Positions 9,373 to 18,213 of a DNA stretch of 64,000 bases are shown here, one piece after another. The notes below the pieces were generated by a model, which was given only the letters and a program-made list of their open reading frames with translations, was not told the DNA's origin and did no database searches. Both the position numbers and the translations under genes were made by a program. The stretch comes from Shewanella sp. Isolate13 (GTDB lineage Bacteria > Pseudomonadota > Gammaproteobacteria > Enterobacterales > Shewanellaceae). The number at the start of each line of letters is the position of its first letter. Position 1 is the stretch's first letter. The DNA lies in assembly GCF_022398325.1 (NCBI RefSeq), contig NZ_JAKEVD010000006.1, positions 1-64,000 on the forward strand, in the 5' to 3' direction.

Positions 9373-10809
9373 ATGGCTCATTTTAATCAGAATTTTCTCG
9401 ATAGCATCGAACGTGATCTTCCATCTCACTTATCAATGGAAGACTTTATCGCCTTTAGCAATAAGCCGTTGCGGCTTTCTATCCGAGTCAATACGCTCAA
9501 AATCAGTAGCGCTAACTTTATCGACTTGATGACACAAAAAGGCTGGCACTTTGACCCTATTCCTTGGTGCAAAGACGGCTTTTGGGTAACCTTGAGCCAA
9601 GACATTCAATTAGGCAATACCATCGAGCACCTGCAAGGTCTATTTTACATTCAAGAAGCCAGCTCCATGTTGCCGCCAACGGCGCTGTTTGATGCCAGCC
9701 AAAACCTAGAGCAGCAAGGTGTTTCTTGCGATAGCTTAGTGCTCGACATGGCCTCAGCGCCTGGCTCTAAGACCACTCAGATCGCAGCCCTCATGCAGAA
9801 TCAAGGCCTACTCGTCGCCAACGAATACTCGGCAAGTCGGGTCAAAGTGTTACATGCTAACGTGGCTCGTATGGGCGTAGCTAATTGTGCCTTAACCCAT
9901 TTCGACGCACGGGTGTTTGGCGAGTATATGTTCGAGACCTTTGACTCGATTCTACTCGATGCCCCTTGCAGCGGCGAAGGCACCATTCGAAAAGATCCTG
10001 ACGCACTTAAAAACTGGGATAACAATGACGCAAAAGGGATTGTCGACACCCAAAAAGCACTCATAGAGTCAGCTTTTCTTGCCTTAAAGGTAGGGGGAAG
10101 TCTGGTTTACTCCACCTGCGCACTTAGCCGCCAAGAAAACCAAGATGTTTGCCATCACTTAAAAGCCTTATATGGTGAAGCCGTTGAGTTTCTCCCTTTA
10201 ACGGAGCTATTCCCGCAAGCGGAGAAAGCCTGCACCGAAGAGGGCTTTTTACATGTCTGGCCGCAGATCTATGACAGTGAAGGTTTCTTTGTAGCCAAGA
10301 TCCGCAAACATGCAGCCGTAGAACGCCAAGTTCCGGAGCCAAAAAAACAGAAGAACTTTCCGTTTACCCCTGCAAAGCCAAAACAAGTTGAAGAGTTAAC
10401 ACAGTACTTTAAAGACAGTTTCTCTATCGATTTACCCGATAGTGCCCAAGTGATGGTGCGAGATCTGGAGTTTTGGCTGTTTCCAAACCCTGTTATGCCA
10501 TTAATAGGTAAGATGCGTTTTCAGCGAATAGGCATAAAACTCGCCGATGCATTAAAAAAAGGCTACAAAGTCCGCCACGAAGCGATATTAGCGCTATCAT
10601 CTCCCACCCGTTTTGAGCTCAGTGATGAACAGGCAAAGGACTTCTTGATGGGCCGCGACATCGGCTTGCAAGAAAGAGTTAAACCTCAAGGGGAAGTGAT
10701 TGTCAGTTACGCTAACAATCCGCTTGGCGTTGCCAAGCATCTAGGCAACAAGTTAAAGAACAACCTTCCTAGGGACTTAGTAAAAGATAAGATTGCGTTG
10801 TATCAATAA
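9373..10809 (+). CDS. rsmF: 16S rRNA (cytosine(1407)-C5)-methyltransferase RsmF
   Basis: A SAM-dependent RNA m5C methyltransferase that methylates C1407 of 16S rRNA. The 478-residue protein matches E. coli RsmF (YebU, about 480 aa). SAM-binding motif I is DMASAPGSKTTQIAALM. The catalytic motif IV is LLDAPCSGEGTIRKD, with its cysteine, and motif VI is YSTCALSRQEN, carrying the second conserved cysteine. A C-terminal PUA-like RNA-binding domain follows (about residues 330-478). Gene order with letAB upstream is the same as in E. coli apart from the inserted SpmAB-like gene. Confidence 0.95.
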   Translation: MAHFNQNFLDSIERDLPSHLSMEDFIAFSNKPLRLSIRVNTLKISSANFIDLMTQKGWHFDPIPWCKDGFWVTLSQDIQLGNTIEHLQGLFYIQEASSMLPPTALFDASQNLEQQGVSCDSLVLDMASAPGSKTTQIAALMQNQGLLVANEYSASRVKVLHANVARMGVANCALTHFDARVFGEYMFETFDSILLDAPCSGEGTIRKDPDALKNWDNNDAKGIVDTQKALIESAFLALKVGGSLVYSTCALSRQENQDVCHHLKALYGEAVEFLPLTELFPQAEKACTEEGFLHVWPQIYDSEGFFVAKIRKHAAVERQVPEPKKQKNFPFTPAKPKQVEELTQYFKDSFSIDLPDSAQVMVRDLEFWLFPNPVMPLIGKMRFQRIGIKLADALKKGYKVRHEAILALSSPTRFELSDEQAKDFLMGRDIGLQERVKPQGEVIVSYANNPLGVAKHLGNKLKNNLPRDLVKDKIALYQ

Positions 10810-10923
10810 TACACAATTCGTTACATTTGGGTGGGGCTTGTCAAAAAATAACCACCCACAATGCTAAAAGCTGGTCTACACTCTATATCATTAGTCTTTA
10901 GCGAAGATGTGATTTAACCTTTT

Positions 10924-11017
10924 TTTACCAGCAATGGTAAACAACAGTAGCGCACGGCTCCTTGTGAGCCATTCCCCTAGACCCAGAACAATCGGAATAG
11001 TTTTGGGTCTTTTTTTG
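10924..11017 (+). ncRNA. Candidate small RNA or structured 3' UTR downstream of rsmF
   Basis: Three consecutive stem-loops lie in the 233-bp gap after rsmF. They are TTTACCA-GCAA-TGGTAAA (10924-10941), GGCTC-CTTGT-GAGCC (10956-10970), and a Rho-independent terminator hairpin (10979-11010) followed by a T run. A C/U-rich unpaired stretch (ATTCCCCT) separates the second and third. This arrangement is typical of a trans-acting sRNA with a terminator tail, but it could equally be the 3' UTR of rsmF. I could not identify a convincing promoter or name a family. Confidence 0.4.
10979..11017 (+). terminator. Rho-independent terminator downstream of rsmF
   Basis: The arms AGACCCA and TGGGTCT, extended by a few A-T and G-T pairs, form a stem followed directly by seven T residues. 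There is no matching T run on the other strand, so it acts in the rsmF direction. Confidence 0.88.
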
Positions 11018-11042
11018 TCTGGAATTTGTGCAACAACTAGAG

Positions 11043-11831
11043 TTAGCGTCCCGCCAGCCTTGCTGCATCTTTAAATAATCTGAAGAAATTATCTGTTGTG
11101 TACTGGGCTAGATCAGGGTACTTCTCCCCTCTTAGCTCTGCCACAAACTCGGCGACATCTCGCACAAATGCGGGTTGATTCTCTTTTCCACGGTGAGGAA
11201 CTGGGGCTAAATAGGGAGAATCAGTTTCCACCAACAACCTGTCTTTTGGTACCTTTCTGATCACGTTGCGAAGCTCAGCGGCATTTTTAAAGGTCACAAT
11301 CCCTGAAACTGAAATGTAGAAGCCTAAGTCGATTGCCGCCTTAGCCATCTCCCAATCTTCGGTAAAGCAATGCAGCACGCCGCCGACGGTATCAGCCTTG
11401 CCACGCTTTAGAAAGTTAATGGTATCTTCTCGGGCATCGCGAGTATGAATAATGAGTGGTTTATTGACTTTGACAGCGAGATCAATCTGCTGTTCAAAGC
11501 AGGTCTGCTGTAGACTTTTAGTTTCATTGGCATAGAAATAATCTAGGCCTGTTTCACCGATGGCGATAACTTTTTCATCACGAGCAAACTGCTCGACCTC
11601 TTGAATGTTTAAGCCATCTTGTACATCTAAAGGGTGAACACCGGCTGATAGAAATACTTCATCGAATGCAGCCATTTTCTGCTTCATCTCCACAAAGCCT
11701 TGCTGTCTTACGTTGACACAAAGAAAGTAGCCGATATCCCGCGCTTTAGCCGCAGTGATAATCTCTTGAAGTGATGCCTGATCGGGGGCGATTTTTAAAC
11801 GATCTAAGTGACAATGTGAATCGATAAGCAC
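11043..11831 (-). CDS. TatD-family metal-dependent hydrolase (YcfH-like)
   Basis: A TIM-barrel metallohydrolase of the TatD DNase family, 262 residues. Metal-binding motifs are present: DSHCHLD at the N-terminus, GETGLDY near residue 92, IIHTRDA near 127, HCFT near 152, and VETDSPYLAP near 203. By length and by its place at the end of the tmk-holB-pilZ run it corresponds to E. coli YcfH. The natural substrate is not settled; related proteins show 3'-5' exonuclease activity. Start is GTG. It ends the nine-gene minus-strand run. Confidence 0.93.
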   Translation of the reverse strand: MLIDSHCHLDRLKIAPDQASLQEIITAAKARDIGYFLCVNVRQQGFVEMKQKMAAFDEVFLSAGVHPLDVQDGLNIQEVEQFARDEKVIAIGETGLDYFYANETKSLQQTCFEQQIDLAVKVNKPLIIHTRDAREDTINFLKRGKADTVGGVLHCFTEDWEMAKAAIDLGFYISVSGIVTFKNAAELRNVIRKVPKDRLLVETDSPYLAPVPHRGKENQPAFVRDVAEFVAELRGEKYPDLAQYTTDNFFRLFKDAARLAGR

Positions 11832-11876
11832 AATGAAAATCCAACAAACAACAAAAAGGACCGCAAGTCTACCCAG

Positions 11877-12203
11877 CTACATAGTGCAGGTCAAATCACC
11901 CGAGGCAAGTTGTCGTGACAGCAGTTGCTCTATTTGATGCTTATGAAAATCAGGCTCAGTTAGAATTTTCACCCCAATTCCAGCTGGACGCCCGCCGGAG
12001 GCGCCTAACGGATTAATCCAAATCACCGAACCTGTAAAGTTATGAGCTTGAATATCACCTGGGAGCTGATAGGAAACCTGTATCTCTTGGCCAAGCGTGA
12101 AACTTTCGCTGCAACTGACAAATATACCGATAGGTTTAATAAACGGCATATAGGCGCGGTAGAGTTGCTGTAAAGAATCAAATTTGACAACAAGATTAGT
12201 CAT
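11877..12203 (-). CDS. pilZ: PilZ-domain protein (type IV pilus PilZ)
   Basis: A 108-residue single PilZ domain protein located between holB and tatD, the same place as the pilus-biogenesis pilZ of Pseudomonas. It lacks the RxxxR arginines and has GIFVSC where c-di-GMP-binding PilZ domains have D/NxSxxG, so it probably does not bind c-di-GMP. In type IV pilus systems this PilZ class acts by contacting PilB and FimX-like partners. The fold signature (LGQEIQVSYQLP, GSVIWINP, GIGVKI) is clear. The gap to holB is only 6 bp. Confidence 0.87.
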   Translation of the reverse strand: MTNLVVKFDSLQQLYRAYMPFIKPIGIFVSCSESFTLGQEIQVSYQLPGDIQAHNFTGSVIWINPLGASGGRPAGIGVKILTEPDFHKHQIEQLLSRQLASGDLTCTM

Positions 12204-12209
12204 AGGTGT

Positions 12210-13127
12210 TTATTGGCTCATTAGCTGATTATACTCAATGGTTAACCCCTCAAATAACGCTAACGAATTCACGTTTGGCATTACCGATAAGCGGGTTTCT
12301 AGCTGCATCACTTTCGCCGCAAAATTAGCGAGATTAGCTCTAATCAGTGGATCACTATCTTGCTTCTTAACTAAAGCCCTGTGTATCACTAGATATAAAA
12401 CTTTAAGAGCATCAGAAACTTGCTTTTCATTTACATTTATTAAACTAGCACACAGATGCCCTGACGACAAACTTTGTGTCCAGCCCTTTCGGTAGCTAAG
12501 CAAGCTTTGATATCGCTCGGTTTCAACCGCAGACAATACCGCCATCGGTCCCCCCACAACAGGTAAACACCAAGATGGATCATCTTCGAAGCGGTACTGC
12601 TCTTTTAACCACTGTTTTACCTGCAACTTATTTGGAAGTTCAACACGCAATCTCTGACAACGGCTACTGATGGTGGCTATTAATCGACTCGGGGAATTGG
12701 CCTGTAACAGCAAAATAGTGTCCTTGCCCGGCTCCTCGAGTGTCTTAAGTAAGGCGTTAGCCGAAGCCTGATTTAAGCGTTCGCTATTTAAAATAACGGC
12801 AACTCGTCTGCCCCCCTGCTGGGCGGTGGTCGTCAGCTTTTGACAAAGCTCTCGAACCTGATCGACTTTAATCTGCGCCCCGTCGGCTTCAAGCCGATAA
12901 AGATCGGGATGGTTATTGGCTTCAATCAGTTGGCAAGCCTTGCAAAAGCCACACGCACCGCCGTGACCAAGCTGATTGCAGAGTGACATTTTGGCTAATT
13001 CGAGCGCTAATAACTCTCCGCCATAGCCAGCATCCATGCCAATCAGGTAGGCATGACCGACTCTAGCCGTGTTGATCTGCTCAGCAAAATTATCCAGCGA
13101 GGGTTGCAGCCAAGGAAGCGTGGTCAT
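12210..13127 (-). CDS. holB: DNA polymerase III subunit delta'
   Basis: Clamp-loader subunit delta' of the replicative polymerase, an AAA+ family protein without a functional P-loop. The product is 305 residues from MTTLPWLQP. A four-cysteine zinc module is visible (CNQLGHGGACGFCKAC), followed by the LLKTLEEPGKDTILLL and SRCQRLRV sensor-region motifs. A longer frame starts 25 codons earlier but would overlap tmk substantially; the ATG one base after the tmk stop is preferred. It lies in the tmk-holB-pilZ-tatD block found widely in gammaproteobacteria. Confidence 0.94.
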   Translation of the reverse strand: MTTLPWLQPSLDNFAEQINTARVGHAYLIGMDAGYGGELLALELAKMSLCNQLGHGGACGFCKACQLIEANNHPDLYRLEADGAQIKVDQVRELCQKLTTTAQQGGRRVAVILNSERLNQASANALLKTLEEPGKDTILLLQANSPSRLIATISSRCQRLRVELPNKLQVKQWLKEQYRFEDDPSWCLPVVGGPMAVLSAVETERYQSLLSYRKGWTQSLSSGHLCASLINVNEKQVSDALKVLYLVIHRALVKKQDSDPLIRANLANFAAKVMQLETRLSVMPNVNSLALFEGLTIEYNQLMSQ

Positions 13128-13128
13128 A

Positions 13129-13773
13129 TTACCAACTCTGCTCTTGAAGGATTGCGATGATATCTTTATGCACCTGCGCCATCGTTTGGCTCGCATCGAC
13201 AATCTTTATTGACTCATCGGCATCGGCAAATGACAAGAAGGTTGCTCGTGCACGATTAAAGAAGTCTATTTCCTGCTGCTCAATTCGGTCCAGCTCTCCA
13301 CGACGAGCGGCACGTTCGAGACCAAGCTTAGGGTCGATATCCAGATATAGGGTTAAATCCGGCTTAAAGCCTTTTAGGGTCGCATCGCTAATTGCCGATA
13401 CTAGCGGCATCAAGCCTCGCCCACCACCTTGATAGGCAAGCGAAGACAAGTTATGTCTATCACCGAGTACCCACTCACCATTGGCTAAGGCAGGCTTAAT
13501 CACGTTCGCGACCAGCTGCGCTCTAGCGGCGTAAAACAGCAGGCATTCTGCTTCGTCACACAGTGGGTCTGTGTCGTTGGCTACCTTTACCAGATCTCGC
13601 ATCTGTTCGGCGAGTGGTGTACCGCCAGGCTCACGGGTGCAGATTGGCGCTTTGCCTGTATGCTTCTCTATAAAGTCTCTAACAAGCGCGATGGCGCTAG
13701 ATTTCCCAGCTCCCTCTAGCCCTTCGATGACGATAAACTTGGCTGAGTGAGCTGCTTGTGATTGTGTATTCAT
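13129..13773 (-). CDS. tmk: Thymidylate kinase
   Basis: Phosphorylates dTMP to dTDP in dTTP synthesis. The 214-residue protein starts with a P-loop in [13 protein letters not shown]. The [17 protein letters not shown] segment is the dTMP-binding DRX/EPG region, and [17 protein letters not shown] is typical of bacterial Tmk. The start codon overlaps the mltG stop (ATGA), indicating coupling. The neighbouring dcd gene supplies the upstream dCTP-to-dUTP step, so the operon groups pyrimidine deoxynucleotide functions. Confidence 0.97.
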   Translation of the reverse strand: MNTQSQAAHSAKFIVIEGLEGAGKSSAIALVRDFIEKHTGKAPICTREPGGTPLAEQMRDLVKVANDTDPLCDEAECLLFYAARAQLVANVIKPALANGEWVLGDRHNLSSLAYQGGGRGLMPLVSAISDATLKGFKPDLTLYLDIDPKLGLERAARRGELDRIEQQEIDFFNRARATFLSFADADESIKIVDASQTMAQVHKDIIAILQEQSW

Positions 13774-14777
13774 CGATTTCTCTGATATTTGTTCACTGCA
13801 CGATTATGCTCGTTCAGCGTTCTTGAAAAAACATGGCTGCCATCATTTCGTGAAACGAAATAAATGTAATCAACATCCGCAGGATGTGCGGCGGCCTGAA
13901 TAGCCGCTAAACTCGGTGCGGCAATCGGCGTTGGTGGCAAACCATTAATTCTGTAAGTATTAAAGGCCGTGGTTTCGCGCAGATCTTTGCGGGTAATATT
14001 GCCTTCATACCTATCCCCCATACCATAGATCACAGTAGGGTCTGTTTGCAGACGCATCCCTTTACGCAAGCGGTTAACAAAGACCGCCGCTATCCATGGG
14101 CGCTCGCTGGCTTTGCCCGTCTCTTTCTCGATAATGGACGCTAAGATAAGTAGTTCATAGGCCGACTTTAGTGGCAGATCTTTTTGACGACTCTGCCAAG
14201 CCTTATCTAGCTCGGCTTGCATCTTAAGGTAACTCTCGTTGAGCAAGGCTTTTTCGCTGCTGCCTGCACGGTAGTGGTAGGTGTCTGGAAAGAACTTGCC
14301 TTCGGGCAGCCCTGAGTCATCGCCATTTTCCCGTAACACTTGGATAAAGACCTGCTCTTGTTGAGTCAGTCTTGGCTGCAAGTCCAGAACCTGACGCCAC
14401 TCTTTAACCGTTTGTCCCTCTAATAAGGTCACACCGAAAGATTTCTCTCTCCCGCTAATGACTTTATCAAGCAGACTGTTGACGGTGTCCTTTGGTGTGA
14501 CATCGTATAGTCCTGAGCGAATATTGGCCAACTCAGGTTTTAAACGAACCAACCATTTTAACTTCCAGCCCTCATCGATCAGTTTCTCTGATTCTAAAAC
14601 AGCAATAAACTGGCTAAAAGTGGTACCACGTTTAATATCGAGCTCCTGTGAAGCCGTTATCTTAATCGGTTGTTCACCATATGCCTGTAGCGTGCTATAT
14701 CCCCAATATGCGCCAACGGCAGCTAAAGTTAATAGCGTAAAAAGCGTTGCGAAAAGACCTATTATTGCTTTTTTCAT
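13770..14777 (-). CDS. mltG: Endolytic murein transglycosylase MltG (YceG)
   Basis: An inner-membrane-anchored lytic transglycosylase that cleaves nascent glycan strands and is thought to end their elongation. The 335-residue product has one N-terminal transmembrane segment ([21 protein letters not shown]), a LysM-like region, and the YceG catalytic domain. That domain includes [13 protein letters not shown] with the catalytic glutamate, the [17 protein letters not shown] segment, and YNTYRI-like [14 protein letters not shown]. It overlaps both pabC and tmk by 4 bp. The pabC-mltG-tmk-holB order is the usual enterobacterial one. Confidence 0.96.
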   Translation of the reverse strand: MKKAIIGLFATLFTLLTLAAVGAYWGYSTLQAYGEQPIKITASQELDIKRGTTFSQFIAVLESEKLIDEGWKLKWLVRLKPELANIRSGLYDVTPKDTVNSLLDKVISGREKSFGVTLLEGQTVKEWRQVLDLQPRLTQQEQVFIQVLRENGDDSGLPEGKFFPDTYHYRAGSSEKALLNESYLKMQAELDKAWQSRQKDLPLKSAYELLILASIIEKETGKASERPWIAAVFVNRLRKGMRLQTDPTVIYGMGDRYEGNITRKDLRETTAFNTYRINGLPPTPIAAPSLAAIQAAAHPADVDYIYFVSRNDGSHVFSRTLNEHNRAVNKYQRNR

Positions 14778-15670
14778 AATGTCAGACTGAGATGTTCTCT
14801 TATTCTAGAAGTCCAAGATGCTCGGCTAAAGCGCCTATCGGCGATAGCCACAACATCGACGAGCCCAAATAGGCTATTGGTTATAAATACATGCTTAGCG
14901 TCAGCTAGCATGCTGTAATGAAAATCGGTGATTTGAACGCTATATCCCATCGCTAGGAGTTGATGGATAACTTGTTCTCGCATCATGCCAGCCACCCCGG
15001 CAAAACTGATACGAGGAGTGATTATCGCCTTTTCCACCACAAAAAATATATTGGCCATCGATGACTCAATAACATTGTCATCGGAATCTAGCACCAGCCA
15101 ATCTTGAACACTCTCAGCTAAGTCCACTGACTTGATCAGTACCTGCTCTAAGCGATTGCAGTGCTTTATGCCAGCAAGCTTAGGCTGCCGGCCTAACCTA
15201 ACATCAGAAAGCGCTATGCGAATCCCCTGTTGCTGCCACTGTTGATAGTGAGTCGGTATGGCATGAACAGAGACAATCTCAGTAACATTGAGTGGCATAG
15301 AGGCTAGAGAACTGGATTCAGCTAGGCCATGGTTACGCTGCGCGCTATCGAGAATGACTGCCGAGTTGTGCCTGACAACGGCGGCACCATAGCCTCGACC
15401 GCCTACGCCTCGCGTCAGCAGCAATTTGATACAAGCGTTGGGGTTAGCCTTAGCTAGGGTCTTGAGTTGCAGCGTCAAAGCGCTCGATGGTTGCCATTTG
15501 AAACCGAGTCGATAAGCGCCTTGAGTAAGACGCTCAAAATGGGCGTTTATGAATTGAATCTCACCCTGATGTACTCGCATCGTTGCGAATAAGCCATCGC
15601 CATAAGCTAATCCCCTATCGAGGGGATTAATATTCTTATCGGGCTGTCCATCGACCCAAACTTGTGTCAT
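14774..15670 (-). CDS. pabC: Aminodeoxychorismate lyase
   Basis: A fold-type IV PLP enzyme that converts 4-amino-4-deoxychorismate to p-aminobenzoate and pyruvate in folate synthesis. The 298-residue protein begins with DGQPDKNINPLDRGLAYGDGLF, typical of PabC and branched-chain aminotransferases. It has the PLP-lysine region KLAGIKHCNRLEQVL and the cofactor-contacting ESSMANIFFV motif. It overlaps dcd by one base (TAATG) and mltG by 4 bp. Homology to D-amino acid and branched-chain aminotransferases is general to the family, but the mltG neighbour supports PabC. Confidence 0.94.
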   Translation of the reverse strand: MTQVWVDGQPDKNINPLDRGLAYGDGLFATMRVHQGEIQFINAHFERLTQGAYRLGFKWQPSSALTLQLKTLAKANPNACIKLLLTRGVGGRGYGAAVVRHNSAVILDSAQRNHGLAESSSLASMPLNVTEIVSVHAIPTHYQQWQQQGIRIALSDVRLGRQPKLAGIKHCNRLEQVLIKSVDLAESVQDWLVLDSDDNVIESSMANIFFVVEKAIITPRISFAGVAGMMREQVIHQLLAMGYSVQITDFHYSMLADAKHVFITNSLFGLVDVVAIADRRFSRASWTSRIREHLSLTL

Positions 15671-16254
15671 TAGCTATCCTGGCTAATTCGGCTAGCAACA
15701 GCTTCTTGTTGATCCTTATATTTAGCGCTTTCACGCTTGTTATAAGGTCTGGCAACAGCATGTGCTAAACGCTCGAAGTTAAGTGCGCCAATCGTCATAT
15801 TAGGTTTCAGTGCCAAGGGTAACTTACCATTGTTATAAAACTCTAATACGATCTTACCCTGCCATCCCGGATCGATGCGGTGAGCAGTCACGTGTACCAT
15901 CAAGCCCAAACGAGCAAGTGATGAACGACCGTCAAGCCATCCGACGATGTCTGCAGGTAGCGTCACGGTTTCGTGAGTGATAGATAGCGCCAACTCTCCT
16001 GGGTGAAGAAAAAATGACTCTCCCTCTTCGATGACGATGGTCTCACTCATCACGCGATCTAAGGCCTCTTGCACTTCGGTGCTCGGGCCGCTCAAATCGA
16101 TATAAGGGGCGGTGTGATCTTTAAAGACTCGAAATTGATTGCCTAGCTTAACATCGACACTCACACCACTGATCGCCTCAGGTGCGGGACGTGGGTCCAT
16201 AATGATAGTGCCATTGTCTAAACACGCTTCAATTTCGATATCTGTTAAACGCAT
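15670..16254 (-). CDS. dcd: dCTP deaminase
   Basis: Deaminates dCTP to dUTP, the main route to dTMP in gammaproteobacteria. The 194-residue product is almost identical in length to E. coli Dcd (193). It carries the conserved nucleotide-binding and catalytic segment [20 protein letters not shown] with the active-site glutamate in KIVLEFYN. The N-terminus [17 protein letters not shown] is typical. It lies 33 bp downstream of udk and is coupled to pabC. Confidence 0.97.
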   Translation of the reverse strand: MRLTDIEIEACLDNGTIIMDPRPAPEAISGVSVDVKLGNQFRVFKDHTAPYIDLSGPSTEVQEALDRVMSETIVIEEGESFFLHPGELALSITHETVTLPADIVGWLDGRSSLARLGLMVHVTAHRIDPGWQGKIVLEFYNNGKLPLALKPNMTIGALNFERLAHAVARPYNKRESAKYKDQQEAVASRISQDS

Positions 16255-16287
16255 GATCGCTAGCGTCCCTTATATTGATAAGTGATC

Positions 16288-16926
16288 TTATTTTGCTAAT
16301 AAGTGCTGAATACGCGCCTTTAAGATATCGGTAGCGATACGGTTCTTACCACCACGCGGCACGATAATATCGGCATACTGCTTAGATGGCTCGATGAACT
16401 GCAAGAACATCGGACGGACTGTCTCTGTGTACTGTGACATGACCGACTCCATTGTTCTACCTCGTTCAGCAACGTCACGAGAAAGACGACGCATAAAGCA
16501 GATATCCAGAGGTGTATCCATAAATACAGACGCATCCATCTCTTTACGCAGAGCCGGATCGGTTAGTAACAAAATACCTTCAAGAATAATGACTTTCTTT
16601 GGTGTTAGGGTCACTTTCTCATCGGTACGAGTGTGCTCGTTATAACTATAAACAGGAATATCGACCGCGTTACCCGCTTTAAGCTCACGCAGATGACTGC
16701 ATAACAACTCATGATCCAAGGCTTTTGGATGGTCGTAATTTGTCAAAATACGCTGGTCCATCGACAGATGACCTTGATCGCGATAATAGGAGTCTTCTGC
16801 AATCACGCCAATTTGATCTGTGCCTAGATCGCGGCAAAGTTCTTCATAAATCGTCTTAGCAATAAGACTCTTACCCGATGCTGACGCACCTGCAATACCA
16901 ATAACAACACAATCTTTAGAGTTCAT
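16288..16926 (-). CDS. udk: Uridine kinase
   Basis: Phosphorylates uridine and cytidine in pyrimidine salvage. The 212-residue protein (E. coli 213) has a Walker A loop in [11 protein letters not shown] and the [11 protein letters not shown] and [13 protein letters not shown] segments typical of Udk. The C-terminal [17 protein letters not shown] matches the family. It lies 11 bp downstream of mrp and 33 bp upstream of dcd, the same udk-dcd pairing as in E. coli. Confidence 0.97.
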   Translation of the reverse strand: MNSKDCVVIGIAGASASGKSLIAKTIYEELCRDLGTDQIGVIAEDSYYRDQGHLSMDQRILTNYDHPKALDHELLCSHLRELKAGNAVDIPVYSYNEHTRTDEKVTLTPKKVIILEGILLLTDPALRKEMDASVFMDTPLDICFMRRLSRDVAERGRTMESVMSQYTETVRPMFLQFIEPSKQYADIIVPRGGKNRIATDILKARIQHLLAK

Positions 16927-16937
16927 TAAACTAACCT

Positions 16938-18053
16938 TTATTCGTCATCAGACATGCTGATTGATACTTTTGGCTGCGCTTGACATAGTGCAAGCTGAGC
17001 CCCAACTTTTCTCGCGATTTCTCGATAAATCCCTGCAACTTGGCTAGACTCATCGGCAACGACTGTAGGCGTGCCTTTATCCACATCTTCGCGAATGTTT
17101 AACTGCAGAGGCAATTGACCTAAGAGAGGTACATTGTAGCGAGTCGCCATTTTCTGGCCACCCTCTGCACCGAATGGGTGATCTTTATGACCACACTCAG
17201 GACATAGGTGGAAACTCATGTTCTCCACGATGCCTAATACTGGAATGTTCACTTTTTGGAACATGCTGACGCCTTTTTTAGCGTCTGCCAGCGCGATATC
17301 TTGTGGGGTGGTAACAATTACCGCGCCGCTAACAGGTACTTTTTGTGAAAGCGTCAACTGGATATCACCAGTTCCTGGTGGCATATCGATCACGAGATAA
17401 TCAAGCTCTGGCCACTCGGTTTCGGTGAGTAGCTGAACTAATGCGCCGGCGGCCATTGGGCCACGCCACACTGCAGCTTGATCGCCATCAAGCATAAAGC
17501 CGATAGACTGCGCCGCAATACCATGTGCAGGAGCAAAGGTCATGATCTTGCCGTCTGGTGAGACTGGCTTGAAATCTTCCACACCCAACATCATCGGAAT
17601 CGATGGACCGTAGATGTCAGCATCCAAAATACCGACACTTGCGCCCTCTGCAGCTAATGCCAACGCGAGGTTAACGGCAGTCGTCGACTTACCCACACCA
17701 CCCTTGCCAGAGGCAACGGCAATCACTTGTTTGATATTAGGTAGCGGCTCAACGGCACTGATAGCTGAAACGGTATCTGGTTGGAAGTCAATTTCGCATT
17801 CAACTTCATCAATTGCATCCAATACAGCTAACGCTTTCGTCACGGCCATCACGATGTCGCGATACTGAGTTTGACATGGGTATGAATAACATAGTCCCAA
17901 CTGCAGTCGCTTACCTTCAATCGCAAGTTTAGTGACCATACCTGCGCTTAACAGACTCTTATTCAGATACGTGTCTTGAAAGGTATCGAGAATCGCTAAT
18001 ACAGGGCTGAGAAGATCATCATCAAGATGATAATTTGGATGTGTTGAAGACAA
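16938..18053 (-). CDS. mrp: Fe-S cluster carrier protein Mrp/ApbC
   Basis: A P-loop NTPase that binds and transfers [4Fe-4S] clusters to apoproteins. The 371-residue protein has an N-terminal FeS_assembly_P (DUF59-like) domain (about residues 10-95). The ATPase domain then has a deviant Walker A in [20 protein letters not shown] and the cluster-bridging CxxC in [11 protein letters not shown]. The start appears to be TTG (TTG TCT TCA), 7 nt after a strong AGGGGG ribosome site, with an in-frame stop just upstream. It is divergent from metG, the same arrangement as in E. coli, and heads the nine-gene minus-strand run to tatD. Confidence 0.95.
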   Translation of the reverse strand: MSSTHPNYHLDDDLLSPVLAILDTFQDTYLNKSLLSAGMVTKLAIEGKRLQLGLCYSYPCQTQYRDIVMAVTKALAVLDAIDEVECEIDFQPDTVSAISAVEPLPNIKQVIAVASGKGGVGKSTTAVNLALALAAEGASVGILDADIYGPSIPMMLGVEDFKPVSPDGKIMTFAPAHGIAAQSIGFMLDGDQAAVWRGPMAAGALVQLLTETEWPELDYLVIDMPPGTGDIQLTLSQKVPVSGAVIVTTPQDIALADAKKGVSMFQKVNIPVLGIVENMSFHLCPECGHKDHPFGAEGGQKMATRYNVPLLGQLPLQLNIREDVDKGTPTVVADESSQVAGIYREIARKVGAQLALCQAQPKVSISMSDDE

Positions 18054-18213
18054 AATACGGACCCCCTAAATATAATTTGCGCAATTGTACCAGATATTCT
18101 GGCAAACATTAGTCTAGATTTAATCCACTTGTGCGAGCTTTTGATGAAACTATGCATTGGATCGGTTAGTATCTATGCCATTCCAATTAGGTTCCCAGCG
18201 ATTTTGAGAAAAG

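Noticed and set aside
9801-10064. 87-codon minus-strand ORF inside rsmF
   Set aside because: It is antisense to conserved RsmF motifs and has no independent support.
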